Numbered from the stretch's first letter, positions 36,876-48,196 are shown. The stretch: 64,000 nt of DNA from a bacterium (GCA_905221325.1 CAJNCS010000002.1:62001-126000); one strand, 5' to 3'. The notes: a model not told the origin generated them from the sequence alone. Made by a program: numbers and translations.

Positions 36876-39089
36876 ATGACAAAACAAGTATTTCAAACGA
36901 CTTTTGCGGGTCGTGAGTTAATCGTAGAGACTGGTCAGGTTGCTAAGCAAGCAAATGGCGCTGTTGTCGTTCGTTACGGTGAGTCAACTGTCTTGACTGC
37001 TGCCGTTATGTCTAAGAAAATGGCAACTGGGGATTTCTTCCCTCTTCAAGTCAACTATGAAGAAAAAATGTATGCGGCTGGGAAATTTCCTGGCGGCTTT
37101 ATGAAACGTGAAGGACGTCCTTCAACTGATGCGACTTTGACAGCGCGTTTGATTGACCGTCCAATCCGTCCAATGTTTGCGGAAGGTTTTCGTAACGAAG
37201 TCCAAGTTATCAACACCGTCCTTTCTTATGATGAAAATGCATCTGCACCGATGGCAGCTATGTTTGGTTCATCCTTGGCACTTTCTATCTCAGATATTCC
37301 ATTTGACGGACCTATTGCTGGGGTACAAGTGGGTTATGTAGATGGCCAAATCATCATCAACCCTACTCAAGAACAAGCAGAGCAATCTCTTCTTGAATTG
37401 ACAGTAGCTGGTACCAAGCACGCTATCAACATGGTTGAGTCTGGTGCCAAAGAATTGTCAGAAGAAATCATGTTGGAAGCCCTTCTCAAAGGGCACGAAG
37501 CTGTTAAAGAATTGATTGCCTTCCAAGAAGAAATCGTTGCTGCGGTCGGTAAGGAAAAAGCAGAAGTGGAATTGCTTCACGTGGATGAGGAATTACAGGA
37601 TGAAATCATTGCAGCCTACAACAGTGACCTCCAAAAAGCGGTTCAAGTAGAAGAAAAATTGGCTCGTGAAGCTGCAACTCAAGCAGTTAAGGATCAAGTA
37701 ACTGCTGTTTACGAAGAAAAATATGCAGACCACGAAGAATTTGACCGTATCATGCGTGATGTGGCTGAAATCTTGGAACAAATGGAACATGCTGAAGTAC
37801 GCCGTTTGATCACAGAAGACAAGGTTCGTCCTGACGGTCGTAAGGTCGATGAAATCCGTCCTTTAGATGCACAAGTGGACTACCTTCCTCGTGTGCATGG
37901 TTCCGGTCTCTTTACTCGTGGACAAACTCAGGCTCTTTCAGTCTTGACCTTAGCTCCAATGGGAGAAACTCAAATCATCGATGGTTTGGACCCAGAGTAC
38001 AAGAAACGCTTTATGCACCACTATAACTTCCCACAATACTCTGTAGGGGAAACTGGTCGTTACGGAGCGCCTGGTCGTCGTGAAATTGGTCACGGTGCTC
38101 TTGGTGAGCGTGCCCTTGCTCAAGTCTTGCCAAGTTTGGAAGAATTTCCATACGCGATCCGCTTGGTAGCTGAGGTCTTAGAATCAAACGGTTCATCTTC
38201 TCAAGCCTCTATCTGTGCGGGAACTCTTGCCCTTATGGCTGGTGGTGTGCCAATCAAGGCGCCAGTAGCTGGTATTGCTATGGGACTTATCTCAGATGGA
38301 AATAACTATACAGTATTGACAGATATCCAAGGTTTGGAAGACCACTTTGGAGACATGGACTTCAAGGTTGCCGGTACTCGTGACGGGATTACAGCCCTTC
38401 AAATGGATATCAAGATCCAAGGGATTACTGCAGAAATCTTGACGGAAGCCCTTGCCCAAGCCAAGAAAGCTCGTTTTGAAATCCTTGATGTGATTGAAGC
38501 AACCATTCCAGAAGTTCGTCCAGAATTGGCTCCAACTGCTCCGAAAATTGATACCATCAAGATCGATGTCGACAAGATCAAGATTGTCATCGGTAAGGGT
38601 GGAGAAACTATTGACAAGATCATCGCTGAAACAGGTGTTAAGATTGATATCGACGAAGAAGGTAATGTGTCCATCTACTCTAGCGACCAAGATGCCATTA
38701 ACCGTACCAAAGAAATCATCGCTGGTTTGGTTCGTGAAGCCAAAGTGGATGAAGTTTACCATGCTAAGGTTGTTCGTATCGAGAAATTTGGAGCCTTTGT
38801 CAACCTCTTTGATAAGACAGATGCACTTGTGCACATTTCTGAAATGGCTTGGACACGTACCAACCGTGTCGAGGATTTGGTAGCTATCGGTGATGAAGTC
38901 GATGTTAAGGTTATCAAGATTGATGAAAAAGGCCGTATCGATGCCTCTATGAAGGTCCTTCTTCCTCGTCCGCCAAAACCTGAGCATGATGAAAAAGGCG
39001 AAAAGTCTGAGCGACCTCACCGTCCACGTCATCACAAGGATCACAAACCGAAGAAAGAAGTTACAGAAACACCAAAAGATTCAGAATAA
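36876..39089 (+). CDS. pnp: Polyribonucleotide nucleotidyltransferase (PNPase)
   Basis: Phosphorolytic 3'-5' exoribonuclease for mRNA turnover and RNA quality control. 737 residues from ATG 36876, preceded by AAAGGGGA. Two RNase PH-like domains (about 5-220 and 310-540) with [13 protein letters not shown] and the second-domain [23 protein letters not shown] domain follows ([12 protein letters not shown], about 570) and an S1 domain ([14 protein letters not shown], about 630), then a basic tail. cysE follows after 15 bases. Confidence 0.97.
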   Translation: MTKQVFQTTFAGRELIVETGQVAKQANGAVVVRYGESTVLTAAVMSKKMATGDFFPLQVNYEEKMYAAGKFPGGFMKREGRPSTDATLTARLIDRPIRPMFAEGFRNEVQVINTVLSYDENASAPMAAMFGSSLALSISDIPFDGPIAGVQVGYVDGQIIINPTQEQAEQSLLELTVAGTKHAINMVESGAKELSEEIMLEALLKGHEAVKELIAFQEEIVAAVGKEKAEVELLHVDEELQDEIIAAYNSDLQKAVQVEEKLAREAATQAVKDQVTAVYEEKYADHEEFDRIMRDVAEILEQMEHAEVRRLITEDKVRPDGRKVDEIRPLDAQVDYLPRVHGSGLFTRGQTQALSVLTLAPMGETQIIDGLDPEYKKRFMHHYNFPQYSVGETGRYGAPGRREIGHGALGERALAQVLPSLEEFPYAIRLVAEVLESNGSSSQASICAGTLALMAGGVPIKAPVAGIAMGLISDGNNYTVLTDIQGLEDHFGDMDFKVAGTRDGITALQMDIKIQGITAEILTEALAQAKKARFEILDVIEATIPEVRPELAPTAPKIDTIKIDVDKIKIVIGKGGETIDKIIAETGVKIDIDEEGNVSIYSSDQDAINRTKEIIAGLVREAKVDEVYHAKVVRIEKFGAFVNLFDKTDALVHISEMAWTRTNRVEDLVAIGDEVDVKVIKIDEKGRIDASMKVLLPRPPKPEHDEKGEKSERPHRPRHHKDHKPKKEVTETPKDSE

Positions 39090-39104
39090 GAAAAGGAGAA
39101 ATGT

Positions 39105-39722
39105 ATGGGATGGTGGCGCGAAACCATTGATATCGTAAAAGAAAATGATCCAGCGGCACGCAACAGTTTGGAAGTTTTGCTGACTTATCCAGGTGTTAAG
39201 GCCTTAGCTGCCCACCGTCTCTCGCATTTTCTATGGAAGCACGGCTTCAAACTCCTAGCTCGGATGCACAGTCAGTTTTGGCGCTTTTGGACCCAAATCG
39301 AGATTCATCCGGGTGCCCAGATTGACTCAGGTGTTTTTATCGACCACGGTTCAGGATTGGTGATTGGAGAGACAGCGATCGTTGAAAAAGGCGTTCTTCT
39401 CTATCACGGAGTGACTCTGGGTGGAACAGGGAAGGATGTTGGCAAACGCCATCCGACTGTGCGTAAAGGAGCTCTCATATCGGCCCATGCCCAAGTTATC
39501 GGACCGGTAGAAATCGGTGAAAATGCCAAAGTTGGAGCGGGGGCAGTCGTCGTGGCGGATGTGCCTAGTGATGTGACCGTAGTTGGAATCCCTGCCAAGA
39601 TTGTGCGCGTCCACGGTCAGAAAGACGAGCCGACTATCCACGAAGTCGAAGAAAAACGAGAATACTACGTCAATAAACTCGAACATGCTCGAGAAGCCAG
39701 CCACAGATCGTCGGGGTTGTAG
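39105..39722 (+). CDS. cysE: Serine O-acetyltransferase
   Basis: Acetylates serine with acetyl-CoA, the first step of cysteine synthesis. 205 residues: N-terminal helices (RNSLEVLLTYPGVKALAAHRLSHF) and a left-handed beta-helix of hexapeptide repeats, with IHPGAQIDSGVFIDHGSGLVIGE, VTLGGTGKDVGKRHP and the catalytic His/Asp region. AAGGAG precedes the start. Placement just before cysS links cysteine synthesis with its tRNA charging. Confidence 0.96.
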   Translation: MGWWRETIDIVKENDPAARNSLEVLLTYPGVKALAAHRLSHFLWKHGFKLLARMHSQFWRFWTQIEIHPGAQIDSGVFIDHGSGLVIGETAIVEKGVLLYHGVTLGGTGKDVGKRHPTVRKGALISAHAQVIGPVEIGENAKVGAGAVVVADVPSDVTVVGIPAKIVRVHGQKDEPTIHEVEEKREYYVNKLEHAREASHRSSGL

Positions 39723-39756
39723 AGGGTAGTAATGCCTTGGGTAGGAGGTTAGGCAA

Positions 39757-40532
39757 ATGCTATTAGAAGAATTCGAAAATGTACCTGCGGTTATCGAACC
39801 AACTGATCGAAGTATTCGTGATGGTGGAGAAATCTGTGACACGATTATTTTATCTTTTAATGGAGAAATCGTTGAACGAGTAAAGCAGTGTGAAGATGTT
39901 TACGAAGGCGGCTATCTAACCAATCTAAATGGTAGATTTCCATGGTATATCCATGGTATATCTATGAGAAAGATGGGAGTAAGGTAGCAGTTGCTATAGC
40001 TACGATTGGAGCCCCAATGGTTGTAGGTTTCTTAGAAGAACTCAAAGCAAGAGGATTTAAGAACTTTATCATTTTAGGTTCTTGCGGAGTCCTCGATCAG
40101 TCTATTCAGGCAGATAAGATTATCCTACCAAGTTCAGCTCTACGTGATGAAGGTACAAGTTATCATTACGCTCCTGCAAGTGATGAGATAGCTTATGACG
40201 AAACTTTGCTTTTAACCATGGAAGAAGCTTTGAACAAATCTTGCATTGAGCATATCCGCACCAAGTCTTGGACGACTGATGCCTTTTATCGAGAAACGCC
40301 AGATAAGGTCAAGCGTCGCTTGGCTGCTGGGGCTCAAGTGGTGGACATGGAAGCTTCAGCTATCATGGCTTGGAGTCAATTTCGCAAGAGCAAGGTCTAT
40401 CAATTCTTCTACACAGCTGACTATGTGGATCATCATAACCGAACATGGGATGCCCGCCATGAAGAGCGGACAGCTGATGCCATGACTTTTTTCACTATCG
40501 CTTTGACAATAGCAAAGGAACTAGAAAGGTAA
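39757..40532 (+). pseudogene. Nucleoside phosphorylase-like gene, frameshifted by an 11-base duplication
   Basis: The first part (39757 to about 39960) and the second (about 39950 to 40532) are one protein in two frames. The segment CCATGGTATAT occurs twice in tandem at 39940-39950 and 39951-39961. Removing one copy restores the frame, reading ...FPWYIYEKDGSKVAV..., and gives a 254-residue phosphorylase-superfamily protein (IGAPMVVGFLEELKARGF, LGSCGVL, VVDMEASAIMAW). As written, the first frame ends at 39987. It may be a true inactivation or revert easily by slippage; a sequencing error is unlikely for an 11-base copy but possible. Confidence 0.88.
39940..39961 (+). repeat. 11-base tandem duplication (CCATGGTATAT x2)
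   Basis: Exact tandem copies that shift the reading frame of the phosphorylase-like gene. Confidence 0.95.
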
Positions 40533-40540
40533 CTACAAGA

Positions 40541-41062
40541 ATGGCAGTATATTTTTACGGCTGTATCACCATGGATGGCTACTTGGCAGACAGCCAGCAC
40601 AGGATAGACTGGCTGCATCAGCTTGGTTCTGTAGAGGATACAGGCTATGATGACTTTTACAGGCAAATGGATATCACCATCATGGGCAAGCGGACTTTTG
40701 AGGAAATCCAAGATTTGCAAGATGTAGAAAGTTTTTATCAAGCTACGGAAAACTATGTCTTTACGCATGATAGGCACCTGCCTGTCAGCAATTACCAGCC
40801 AGTAGCTGGGGATGTGGTGGACTTTGTTCACCAGATTGACAAAGGCAAAAATGTCTTTGTGATTGGTGGTAATTCCTTAGTAGGACCGCTCTTGGATGCG
40901 GATCTTTTCGACCACCTCATTATTCAGATAGCGCCCCTTATCCTAGGAAAGGGAGTTTCCCTCTTTACCCAAGAGGAAGGGCAGCGCTTTTATCAACTGG
41001 ATAGCCTCAGACAATTTGGCCCTTTTGCAGAGCTGGTTTTCAGCCGAAAAAGTCAGAAATAG
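40541..41062 (+). CDS. Dihydrofolate reductase / RibD C-terminal domain family protein
   Basis: 173 residues with the DHFR-like fold as in RibD-C proteins: start MAVYFYGCITMDGYLAD, IMGKRTFEEI, and VIGGNSLVGPLLDADLFDHLIIQIAP for NADPH and strand order. The fold suggests an NAD(P)H-dependent reductase, but the substrate is unknown. It lies between the broken phosphorylase gene and cysS in the same direction, with only nine and 17 base gaps. Confidence 0.85.
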   Translation: MAVYFYGCITMDGYLADSQHRIDWLHQLGSVEDTGYDDFYRQMDITIMGKRTFEEIQDLQDVESFYQATENYVFTHDRHLPVSNYQPVAGDVVDFVHQIDKGKNVFVIGGNSLVGPLLDADLFDHLIIQIAPLILGKGVSLFTQEEGQRFYQLDSLRQFGPFAELVFSRKSQK

Positions 41063-41079
41063 AGAAGGGAGTGGACCGT

Positions 41080-42423
41080 ATGATTAAAATTTACGACACC
41101 ATGACCCGCAGCCTACGTGAATTTGTGCCCATTGAAGAGGGCAAGGTTCGCATGTATGTCTGTGGGCCAACCGTCTACAACTATATCCACGTGGGGAATG
41201 CTCGTTCAACGGTAGCCTTTGATACCATTCGTCGCTACTTTGAATATCGTGGCTACGAAGTTACCTATATTTCCAATTTTACGGATGTGGATGATAAGAT
41301 TATCAACCGTGCCAAGGAAGAAGGCATCACTCCTCAAGAGGTTGCGGACAAGTATATCGCTGCCTTTCGTGAGGATGTGACGGCCTTGGGCGTCAAACCT
41401 GCTACTCGCCATCCGCGTGTAGTGGAGTTTATGGCGGACATCATTCGTTTTGTGGAAGACTTGATTGAAAAAGGTTATGCTTACGAGAGTCAAGGGGATG
41501 TTTACTTCCGTGTGGAAAAATCCCACAATTACGCCAAATTGGCTAACAAAACCTTGGAAGATTTGGAGCTGGGTGCTTCAGGTCGTACCGATGAAGAAAC
41601 GGCTCGCAAGGAAAATCCTGTAGACTTTGCCCTTTGGAAAGCTGCAAAACCAGGCGAGATTTCTTGGGACAGTCCTTGGGGACCTGGTCGTCCGGGCTGG
41701 CATATCGAGTGTTCGGTCATGTCGACAGAGATTCTAGGTGATACTATTGATATCCACGGTGGGGGAGCCGATCTGGAGTTTCCGCATCATACCAATGAAA
41801 TTGCCCAGTCAGAAGCAAAAACAGGCAAGACTTTCGCCAACTACTGGATGCACAATGGCTTTGTCAATATCGACAATGTCAAGATGTCTAAATCCTTGGG
41901 GAATTTCATCACAGTCCATGATGCCCTTAAAACTCTAGATGGGCAAGTGCTTCGATTCTTCTTTGCGACCCAACACTACCGTAAACCTATCAACTTTACT
42001 GAAAAGGCAGTGCGTGATGCAGAGACCAATCTCAAATATCTGAAGAATACTTACGAGCAACCATTTACAGGAACTGTGGATGCACAAGAGTTACAGGCTT
42101 TTAAAGATAAGTTTGTTGCCACTATGGATGAGGATTTCAACTCTGCTAACGGTATCACAGTAGTCTTTGAAATGGCCAAATGGATCAACTCCGGCAACTA
42201 TGATGCAAGTGTCAAGCAAGCTCTTTCGGATATGTTGGAGGTCTTTGGGATTGTCTTTGTTGAGGAAGTTTTGGATGCAGACATTGAAGCCTTGATCCAA
42301 AAACGTCAAGAAGCGCGTGCTAATCGTGACTTTGCGACAGCAGACCAAATCCGTGACCAACTGGCTGCTCAAGGAATTAAGCTCCTTGACACCAAGGATG
42401 GAGTGAGGTGGACTCGTGATTGA
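41080..42423 (+). CDS. cysS: Cysteinyl-tRNA synthetase
   Basis: Charges tRNA-Cys. 447 residues from ATG 41080, nine bases after AAGGGAG; an in-frame GTG at 41071 lies inside the ribosome site. Class I signatures: [18 protein letters not shown] (HIGH variant HVGN) and KMSKSLGNF. Zinc ligands are in CGPT, CSVMS and the HHTNE region. The stop overlaps the mrnC start by eight bases, an arrangement conserved in Firmicutes. Confidence 0.97.
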   Translation: MIKIYDTMTRSLREFVPIEEGKVRMYVCGPTVYNYIHVGNARSTVAFDTIRRYFEYRGYEVTYISNFTDVDDKIINRAKEEGITPQEVADKYIAAFREDVTALGVKPATRHPRVVEFMADIIRFVEDLIEKGYAYESQGDVYFRVEKSHNYAKLANKTLEDLELGASGRTDEETARKENPVDFALWKAAKPGEISWDSPWGPGRPGWHIECSVMSTEILGDTIDIHGGGADLEFPHHTNEIAQSEAKTGKTFANYWMHNGFVNIDNVKMSKSLGNFITVHDALKTLDGQVLRFFFATQHYRKPINFTEKAVRDAETNLKYLKNTYEQPFTGTVDAQELQAFKDKFVATMDEDFNSANGITVVFEMAKWINSGNYDASVKQALSDMLEVFGIVFVEEVLDADIEALIQKRQEARANRDFATADQIRDQLAAQGIKLLDTKDGVRWTRD

Positions 42424-42802
42424 TGTCAACCTCATTAACGGGATTGCGCTGGCTTTTGAGGGAGATGCAGTTTACTCCATGTATATTCGTCGCCATCTCA
42501 TCCTCAAAGGCATGACCAAGCCCAACAAGCTCCACCAAGAAGCAACTAAGTATGTATCCGCCAAGGCTCAAGCCCGCCTGATTGCCCTCATGTTGGAGGA
42601 GCAAGTTCTGACGGAAAAGGAAGAAGAAATCTATAAACGTGGTCGCAATACCAATAGCCACACAAAGGCTAGAAATGCGGATGTCGTTACCTATCGGATG
42701 TCGACCGGCTTTGAAGCAGTCATGGGCTATCTCCATCTGACTGAAAATGTGGAGCGGCTAGAGACCATAATTTCTTGGTGCATCCAAAAAGTGGAGGGCT
42801 AG
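42416..42802 (+). CDS. mrnC: Mini-ribonuclease III
   Basis: Dimeric RNase III-type nuclease without a dsRNA-binding domain; in Bacillus it matures 23S rRNA. 128 residues. RNase III core NGIALAFEGDAVYSMYIRRHLI with acidic catalytic residues and the later YRMSTGFEAVMGYLHL. GTG start inside cysS, so translation is coupled. No other in-frame start is better. Confidence 0.94.
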   Translation: MIDVNLINGIALAFEGDAVYSMYIRRHLILKGMTKPNKLHQEATKYVSAKAQARLIALMLEEQVLTEKEEEIYKRGRNTNSHTKARNADVVTYRMSTGFEAVMGYLHLTENVERLETIISWCIQKVEG

Positions 42803-42805
42803 GAT

Positions 42806-43675
42806 ATGATTGCAAAAGAATTACAAGACTGGTTTCCTGAAGTTCAGATTTCAGATCAGCCGATAGAGAAATTAGGATATCTTACTCTTCCTCTGTCTTC
42901 ACAGCAGTGGATTTTACTGGAAGAGACCAATCTCACTGAACGTGAAAAGCAGTTAATTGCTCTTTTAACCCAGCAGGAGCAGGCTCGTTCGCTCAATCCT
43001 TGGTATTCCTATCTGATTGAGGGAAAGGGGCAGGCGCCTCAAGCTTTTAAAAAGATTCAGCTGGTTTATTGCCATCTTTCCTATTTTCAGCAGGAGAATC
43101 TAGCGTCTTGGCTGGATATGATGCGGACCCTCTTTCCCAACTGCCAGACAGTGCTACAGGTCGGTGCTCAGGATTATGTATTTGTGCTTCAACAAGATAA
43201 GTACACCTCTGTACGAGCTATTTTAAGTGATACGATTGAGGCAGTAGAGTATGACTTTGGTCTTCGTCTATCTATCATGTTGGGGCAGGTCTGGTCTCAG
43301 ACTGGGTATCAGGCTCTGTCAGATTTAATCCAAGCAGAGCGGGACTTGTTTAAGGCTTGGTGGCGTCAAGGTCATCAAGGTGTTCATACTTTTTCACAGC
43401 TCTATCTCTGGAGTCTTGGGGAAGGACTGGTTGACCAAAGAATTATCAAAGACTACCTTCGTCAGTTGATTCTGGACCAAGATCAGATTCAGGAAATCAT
43501 TCTCTCCCTTTGGGAAAACAGTGCTGTTCTGACTAAAACAGCCCAGCAACTCTATCTGCACCGCAATTCTCTCCAATACAAGATTGATAAATGGGAAGAA
43601 TTGACAGGGATACAGTTGAAGGAGTTGACCGACCTAACCTTGTGTTATCAGTTGATTTTACCAGATATTCTCTAA
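42806..43675 (+). CDS. PucR/CdaR-type transcriptional regulator
   Basis: 289 residues. The C-terminal helix-turn-helix (PucR/HTH_30) is clear: KTAQQLYLHRNSLQYKIDKWEELTG, with LTLCYQLI near the end. The N-terminal part is a less conserved sensory region. Such proteins activate genes for sugar acids or purines, but effector and target are unknown here. It lies four bases after mrnC and directly upstream of msmK, so regulation of msmK or another sugar locus is conceivable but not shown. Confidence 0.8.
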   Translation: MIAKELQDWFPEVQISDQPIEKLGYLTLPLSSQQWILLEETNLTEREKQLIALLTQQEQARSLNPWYSYLIEGKGQAPQAFKKIQLVYCHLSYFQQENLASWLDMMRTLFPNCQTVLQVGAQDYVFVLQQDKYTSVRAILSDTIEAVEYDFGLRLSIMLGQVWSQTGYQALSDLIQAERDLFKAWWRQGHQGVHTFSQLYLWSLGEGLVDQRIIKDYLRQLILDQDQIQEIILSLWENSAVLTKTAQQLYLHRNSLQYKIDKWEELTGIQLKELTDLTLCYQLILPDIL

Positions 43676-43712
43676 AGTTTTGTGCAAGTTGCACAGAACT
43701 TTTTTATTTTTT
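43675..43712 (+). terminator. Terminator after the PucR-type gene
   Basis: AAGTTTTGTGCAA pairs with TTGCACAGAACTT, followed by a long T tract. Confidence 0.9.
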
Positions 43713-43732
43713 TGGTCACCTTGCCATAGAAA

Positions 43733-43755
43733 TGTAAAGCGTTTTCATCTATAAT
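43733..43755 (+). promoter_or_regulatory. msmK promoter with cre-like site
   Basis: GTAAAGCGTTTTCA at 43735-43748 resembles a CcpA cre site (two mismatches at the TG end by my count), directly before TATAAT (43750-43755). CcpA binding here would give catabolite repression of msmK. Confidence 0.6.
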
Positions 43756-43788
43756 AAAACTATCAAAAGACAAAAGGAGTTCACCTCG

Positions 43789-44919
43789 ATGGTAGAATTA
43801 AATCTTAAAAATATTTACAAAAAATATCCAAACAGCGAACACTACTCAGTTGAAGACTTCAACTTGGACATCAAAGACAAAGAATTTATCGTTTTCGTAG
43901 GTCCTTCAGGATGTGGTAAATCAACAACTCTTCGTATGATTGCTGGTCTTGAAGATATCACAGAAGGTACTGCATCTATCGATGGCGTGGTTGTCAATGA
44001 TGTAGCTCCAAAAGACCGTGACATCGCCATGGTTTTCCAAAACTACGCTCTTTACCCACACATGACTGTTTATGACAACATGGCTTTCGGTTTGAAATTG
44101 CGTAAATACAGCAAGGAAGACATCGATAAACGTGTGCAAGAAGCAGCAGCAATCCTTGGTTTGAAAGAATTTTTGGATCGTAAACCTGCTGACCTTTCAG
44201 GTGGTCAACGTCAACGTGTTGCCATGGGTCGTGCAATCGTCCGTGATGCAAAAGTATTCTTGATGGACGAACCTTTGTCAAACTTGGATGCCAAACTTCG
44301 TGTATCGATGCGTGCTGAAATTGCGAAAATCCACCGTCGTATCGGAGCTACAACTATTTACGTAACTCACGACCAAACAGAAGCGATGACACTTGCGGAC
44401 CGTATCGTTATCATGTCAGCTACTAAGAACCCAGCTGGTACAGGTACTATCGGACGTGTAGAACAAATCGGTACTCCTCAAGAAGTTTACAAAAACCCAG
44501 TTAACAAGTTTGTAGCAGGATTCATCGGAAGCCCAGCTATGAACTTCATCAATGTGAAATTAGAAGGCAATGAAATTGTTTCTGACGGTTTCCGCTTGAA
44601 AGTTCCAGAAGGAGCTTTAAAAGTTCTTCGTGAAAAAGGCTACGAAGGAAAAGAATTGATCTTCGGTATTCGTCCAGAAGATGTGAATGCAGAACCTGCT
44701 TTCCTTGAAACATTCCCAGAATCAGTTGTCAAAGCTACTATTTCAGTATCAGAATTGCTTGGTTCAGAATCTCACCTTTACTGCCAAGTTGGTAAAGATG
44801 AATTTGTTGCAAAAGTGGATGCTCGTGACTACTTGCAAACAGGTGCAACGGTTGAACTTGGATTCGACTTGAACAAAGCACACTTCTTCGATGTAGAAAC
44901 TGAAAAAACAGTTTACTAA
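43789..44919 (+). CDS. msmK: Multiple-sugar ABC transporter ATPase
   Basis: The ATP-hydrolysing subunit shared by several carbohydrate ABC importers in streptococci, whose permease and binding-protein genes lie elsewhere. 376 residues. ATPase domain: Walker [10 protein letters not shown], signature [14 protein letters not shown], Walker [13 protein letters not shown] and the switch His in [11 protein letters not shown]. The C-terminal OB/TOBE-type regulatory domain (about 240-376) is typical of MalK/MsmK. It is a single gene, with AAAGGAG upstream and its own terminator. Confidence 0.95.
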   Translation: MVELNLKNIYKKYPNSEHYSVEDFNLDIKDKEFIVFVGPSGCGKSTTLRMIAGLEDITEGTASIDGVVVNDVAPKDRDIAMVFQNYALYPHMTVYDNMAFGLKLRKYSKEDIDKRVQEAAAILGLKEFLDRKPADLSGGQRQRVAMGRAIVRDAKVFLMDEPLSNLDAKLRVSMRAEIAKIHRRIGATTIYVTHDQTEAMTLADRIVIMSATKNPAGTGTIGRVEQIGTPQEVYKNPVNKFVAGFIGSPAMNFINVKLEGNEIVSDGFRLKVPEGALKVLREKGYEGKELIFGIRPEDVNAEPAFLETFPESVVKATISVSELLGSESHLYCQVGKDEFVAKVDARDYLQTGATVELGFDLNKAHFFDVETEKTVY

Positions 44920-44934
44920 GATAAATAAAATAAC

Positions 44935-44970
44935 AAAGCACTGCAGAGTCTCTCTTGCAGTGTTTTTCTT
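44935..44970 (+). terminator. msmK terminator
   Basis: CACTGCA pairs with TGCAGTG, with GAG/CTC pairing inside, followed by TTTTTCTTTT. Confidence 0.85.
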
Positions 44971-45029
44971 TTAATTGCTTAGGCTAGGCATGAAAACAGG
45001 CTTTTCTAGTTTTAATATTCTTAAAAAAG

Positions 45030-45038
45030 TGATAAAAT
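45030..45038 (+). promoter_or_regulatory. Candidate rel promoter
   Basis: TGATAAAAT (TAAAAT at 45033-45038), 25 bases before the rel start. Confidence 0.45.
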
Positions 45039-45062
45039 GGTAGGAAGAATTGGAGAAAATAG

Positions 45063-47279
45063 ATGCCGAAAGAAGTGAATTTGTCGGGCGATGAGGTTGT
45101 CGCTTTAACGCAAAAATATTTATCGAAAGAAGATGTTGCATTTGTACATAAAGCCTTGGTTTACGCAGTTGAATGCCATAGTGGTCAATACCGTAAATCT
45201 GGCGAGCCCTATATTATTCATCCCATTCAGGTGGCAGGGATTCTGGCTAAGCTCAAGCTGGATGCTGTAACTGTTGCCTGTGGTTTTTTGCATGACGTGG
45301 TTGAGGACACAGAGGCGACACTGGATGATTTGGAGCGGGAGTTTGGTCATGATGTTCGGATTATCGTTGATGGGGTGACCAAGCTTGGTAAGGTTGAGTA
45401 CAAATCGATTGAGGAGCAATTAGCGGAAAACCACCGCAAGATGCTCATGGCCATGTCTGAGGATATCCGCGTTATCTTGGTTAAACTATCTGACCGCTTG
45501 CATAACATGAGAACGCTTAACCACCTACGAAAAGACAAGCAGGAACGCATTTCAAGAGAAACTATGGAAATCTATGCACCACTTGCTCATCGTCTGGGTA
45601 TTTCTAGCGTCAAGTGGGAGTTAGAAGACTTGTCCTTCCGCTATCTCAATCCAACTGAGTTTTACAAGATCACTCACATGATGAAGGAAAAACGCAGAGA
45701 GCGAGAGGCTTTGGTCGATGAAGTCGTGACAAAGTTAGAGGACTACACTTCCGAACGCAATCTAAAAGGGAAAATCTATGGCCGTCCCAAGCATATCTAC
45801 TCTATCTATCGCAAGATGCAGGATAAGAAGAAACGCTTCGAGGAAATCTATGACCTGATTGCCATTCGCTGTATCTTAGATACCCAGAGTGATGTTTACG
45901 CCATGCTGGGTTATGTGCATGAACTTTGGAAACCTATGCCAGGTCGCTTCAAAGACTATATCGCCAATCGTAAGGCCAATGGATACCAGTCTATCCATAC
46001 GACTGTCTATGGACCAAAAGGGCCGATTGAATTCCAGATTCGTACCAAGGAAATGCACGAGGTGGCTGAGTACGGGGTAGCAGCTCACTGGGCCTATAAG
46101 AAAGGAATCAAAGGGCAGGTCAACAGCAAAGAGTCTGCGATTGGTATGAACTGGATCAAGGAAATGATGGAATTACAAGACCAGGCTGACGATGCCAAGG
46201 AATTTGTCGAGTCTGTTAAGGAAGAGTATCTGGCGGAGGAGATTTACGTCTTTACCCCAGATGGTGCAGTTCGATCCCTTCCAAAAGATTCAGGCCCGAT
46301 CGACTTTGCCTATGAAATCCATACGAAGGTCGGTGAAAAAGCAACTGGTGCTAAGGTCAATGGCCGTATGGTTCCTCTGACAACCAAGCTCAAAACTGGG
46401 GATCAGGTCGAAATTGTAACCAACCCCAACTCTTTTGGCCCGAGTCGTGACTGGCTCAACATGGTTAAGACCAGCAAGGCACGCAACAAGATTCGTCAGT
46501 TCTTTAAAAATCAAGACAAGGAATTGTCTGTTAATAAGGGACGCGAACTGCTGATTAATCAACTCCAAGAGAATGGCTATGTGGCTAATAAGTATATGGA
46601 CAAGCGGCACATGGACCAAGTCCTTCAAAAGACCAGCTACAAGACAGAAGACTCCCTCTTTGCTGCTATCGGTTTTGGAGAAATCAGTGCTATTACCGTC
46701 TTTAACCGTCTGACTGAAAAGGAACGCCGTGAGGAGGAACGTGCCAAAGCTAGGGCTGAGGCTGATGAGTTAGTTAAGGGTGGCGAGGTTAAGGTTGAAA
46801 ACAAAGAAACCCTCAAGGTCAAGCATGAGGGTGGGGTGGTGATTGAAGGTGCCTCAGGTCTCCTAGTTCGGATTGCTAAGTGTTGCAATCCCGTTCCTGG
46901 TGATGACATTGTTGGCTATATTACCAAGGGTCGTGGTGTGGCCATTCACCGTGTGGACTGTATGAACCTTCGCGCCCAAGAAAACTACGAGCAACGTCTC
47001 CTTGATGTGGAATGGGAAGATCAATTCTCAAGCAAGGAATATATTGCCCACATCGATATCTACGGCCTCAACCGTACAGGTCTCTTAAATGATGTTCTGC
47101 AAGTTCTCTCAAACACGACCAAGAATATCTCAACCGTTAACGCCCAACCAACCAAGGATATGAAATTTGCTAATATCCATGTCTCATTTGGTATTTCCAA
47201 CCTCTCTACACTGACCACAGTCGTGGACAAGATTAAGAGTGTGCCAGAGGTTTACTCTGTCAAACGGACCAACGGCTAA
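45063..47279 (+). CDS. rel: Bifunctional (p)ppGpp synthetase/hydrolase
   Basis: Makes and degrades the starvation alarmone (p)ppGpp. 738 residues. The N-terminal HD hydrolase domain has HPIQVAGIL and FLHDVVEDT; the synthetase domain follows, with [13 protein letters not shown] and [11 protein letters not shown]. Then come a TGS domain (about 395-455, [13 protein letters not shown]), a zinc-finger-like CCNPVPGD region and a C-terminal ACT domain. Both catalytic domains look intact. dtd follows after 29 bases; rel-dtd adjacency is common in Firmicutes. Confidence 0.96.
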   Translation: MPKEVNLSGDEVVALTQKYLSKEDVAFVHKALVYAVECHSGQYRKSGEPYIIHPIQVAGILAKLKLDAVTVACGFLHDVVEDTEATLDDLEREFGHDVRIIVDGVTKLGKVEYKSIEEQLAENHRKMLMAMSEDIRVILVKLSDRLHNMRTLNHLRKDKQERISRETMEIYAPLAHRLGISSVKWELEDLSFRYLNPTEFYKITHMMKEKRREREALVDEVVTKLEDYTSERNLKGKIYGRPKHIYSIYRKMQDKKKRFEEIYDLIAIRCILDTQSDVYAMLGYVHELWKPMPGRFKDYIANRKANGYQSIHTTVYGPKGPIEFQIRTKEMHEVAEYGVAAHWAYKKGIKGQVNSKESAIGMNWIKEMMELQDQADDAKEFVESVKEEYLAEEIYVFTPDGAVRSLPKDSGPIDFAYEIHTKVGEKATGAKVNGRMVPLTTKLKTGDQVEIVTNPNSFGPSRDWLNMVKTSKARNKIRQFFKNQDKELSVNKGRELLINQLQENGYVANKYMDKRHMDQVLQKTSYKTEDSLFAAIGFGEISAITVFNRLTEKERREEERAKARAEADELVKGGEVKVENKETLKVKHEGGVVIEGASGLLVRIAKCCNPVPGDDIVGYITKGRGVAIHRVDCMNLRAQENYEQRLLDVEWEDQFSSKEYIAHIDIYGLNRTGLLNDVLQVLSNTTKNISTVNAQPTKDMKFANIHVSFGISNLSTLTTVVDKIKSVPEVYSVKRTNG

Positions 47280-47308
47280 TTCTCTCTTCAGTTACCAGAA
47301 AGGATATT

Positions 47309-47752
47309 ATGAAAATCATCATTCAACGAGTCAAGAAAGCCCAAGTCAGTATCGAAGGTCAGGTTCATGGGAAAATCAATCAGGGACTCTTATTACTGGT
47401 CGGTGTTGGCCCAGAGGACCAAGAGGAAGATCTGGACTATGCTGTGAGAAAGCTCGTCAACATGCGGATTTTTTCTGATGCAGAAGGCAAGATGAATCTG
47501 TCTGTCAAGGATATTGAAGGAGAAATCCTTTCTATTTCCCAGTTTACCCTCTTTGCAGATACCAAGAAAGGTAATCGTCCAGCTTTTACAGGTGCTGCCA
47601 AGCCGGATATGGCAACTTCCTTCTATGATACTTTCAACCAAAAGCTAGCTCAGGAAGTGCCAGTTCAGACAGGCATCTTTGGAGCGGATATGCAGGTGGA
47701 GCTGGTAAATGATGGACCAGTCACCATCATTCTTGATACTAAAAATAGATAA
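47309..47752 (+). CDS. dtd: D-aminoacyl-tRNA deacylase
   Basis: Removes D-amino acids, and glycine from tRNA-Ala, that were wrongly charged. 147 residues, the usual length. The active-site motifs SQFTLFAD and the C-terminal NDGPVTIIL (the cross-subunit GP-containing loop) are visible. AAAGGA precedes the start. Probably cotranscribed with rel. Confidence 0.95.
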   Translation: MKIIIQRVKKAQVSIEGQVHGKINQGLLLLVGVGPEDQEEDLDYAVRKLVNMRIFSDAEGKMNLSVKDIEGEILSISQFTLFADTKKGNRPAFTGAAKPDMATSFYDTFNQKLAQEVPVQTGIFGADMQVELVNDGPVTIILDTKNR

Positions 47753-47753
47753 G

Positions 47754-47779
47754 AAAACCAAGCCAGCTGGCTTGGTTTT
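47754..47779. terminator. Bidirectional terminator between dtd and the 47783 gene
   Basis: A perfect 26-base palindrome centred on AGCT (half-site AAAACCAAGCCAG) with A and T tracts, suited to end both convergent transcripts. Confidence 0.93.
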
Positions 47780-47782
47780 TGT

Positions 47783-48196
47783 TTATAGACACTCCCAGAA
47801 AGAGATGTGTTTGTCGTAAAAGTCGGGATAGTTTTCTCTTAGGTGGCTAGCCGTCAGATAATATAAAGTAGAATGACAGGAAGTAAAGACTGGAGTAAGA
47901 GAGTAGAAATATTGAGGGCCAGTGATGGCTAAAAAGACAAATAATAGAAGGTCAACGGAGATAATCCCTAAGTAGTAGAGACGAATTTTTTTGTTCATCT
48001 GAGGATAAATCTCAAAGAACTGTTTTTTGAGTCGGAAGACCAAGCGAGACAGCAGTAGTCCCTGAGCAAGGATGAAAATGAAGCAAAAAAGCAGGCCTCT
48101 CTCCCAAAAAAGTTCGTATCTGGATCTGAAAGTTACCAATAGTAGCAAATCGCTGACTGCAATGGCTGCAAAATGGATTCTAAAGAGCTTTTTCAT
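47783..48196 (-). CDS. Four-helix membrane protein, unknown function
   Basis: 137 residues with four hydrophobic stretches (about 7-22, 33-52, 72-92 and 97-110) and little loop sequence. GGGAGG lies before the ATG. No family recognised. It faces dtd and lies next to psaR but has no evident functional link. Confidence 0.7.
   Translation of the reverse strand: MKKLFRIHFAAIAVSDLLLLVTFRSRYELFWERGLLFCFIFILAQGLLLSRLVFRLKKQFFEIYPQMNKKIRLYYLGIISVDLLLFVFLAITGPQYFYSLTPVFTSCHSTLYYLTASHLRENYPDFYDKHISFWECL

Noticed and set aside
38292..39044. 250-residue minus-strand ORF inside pnp
   Set aside because: Shadow of pnp; no ribosome site, no recognisable domain, and the opposite strand is clearly coding.
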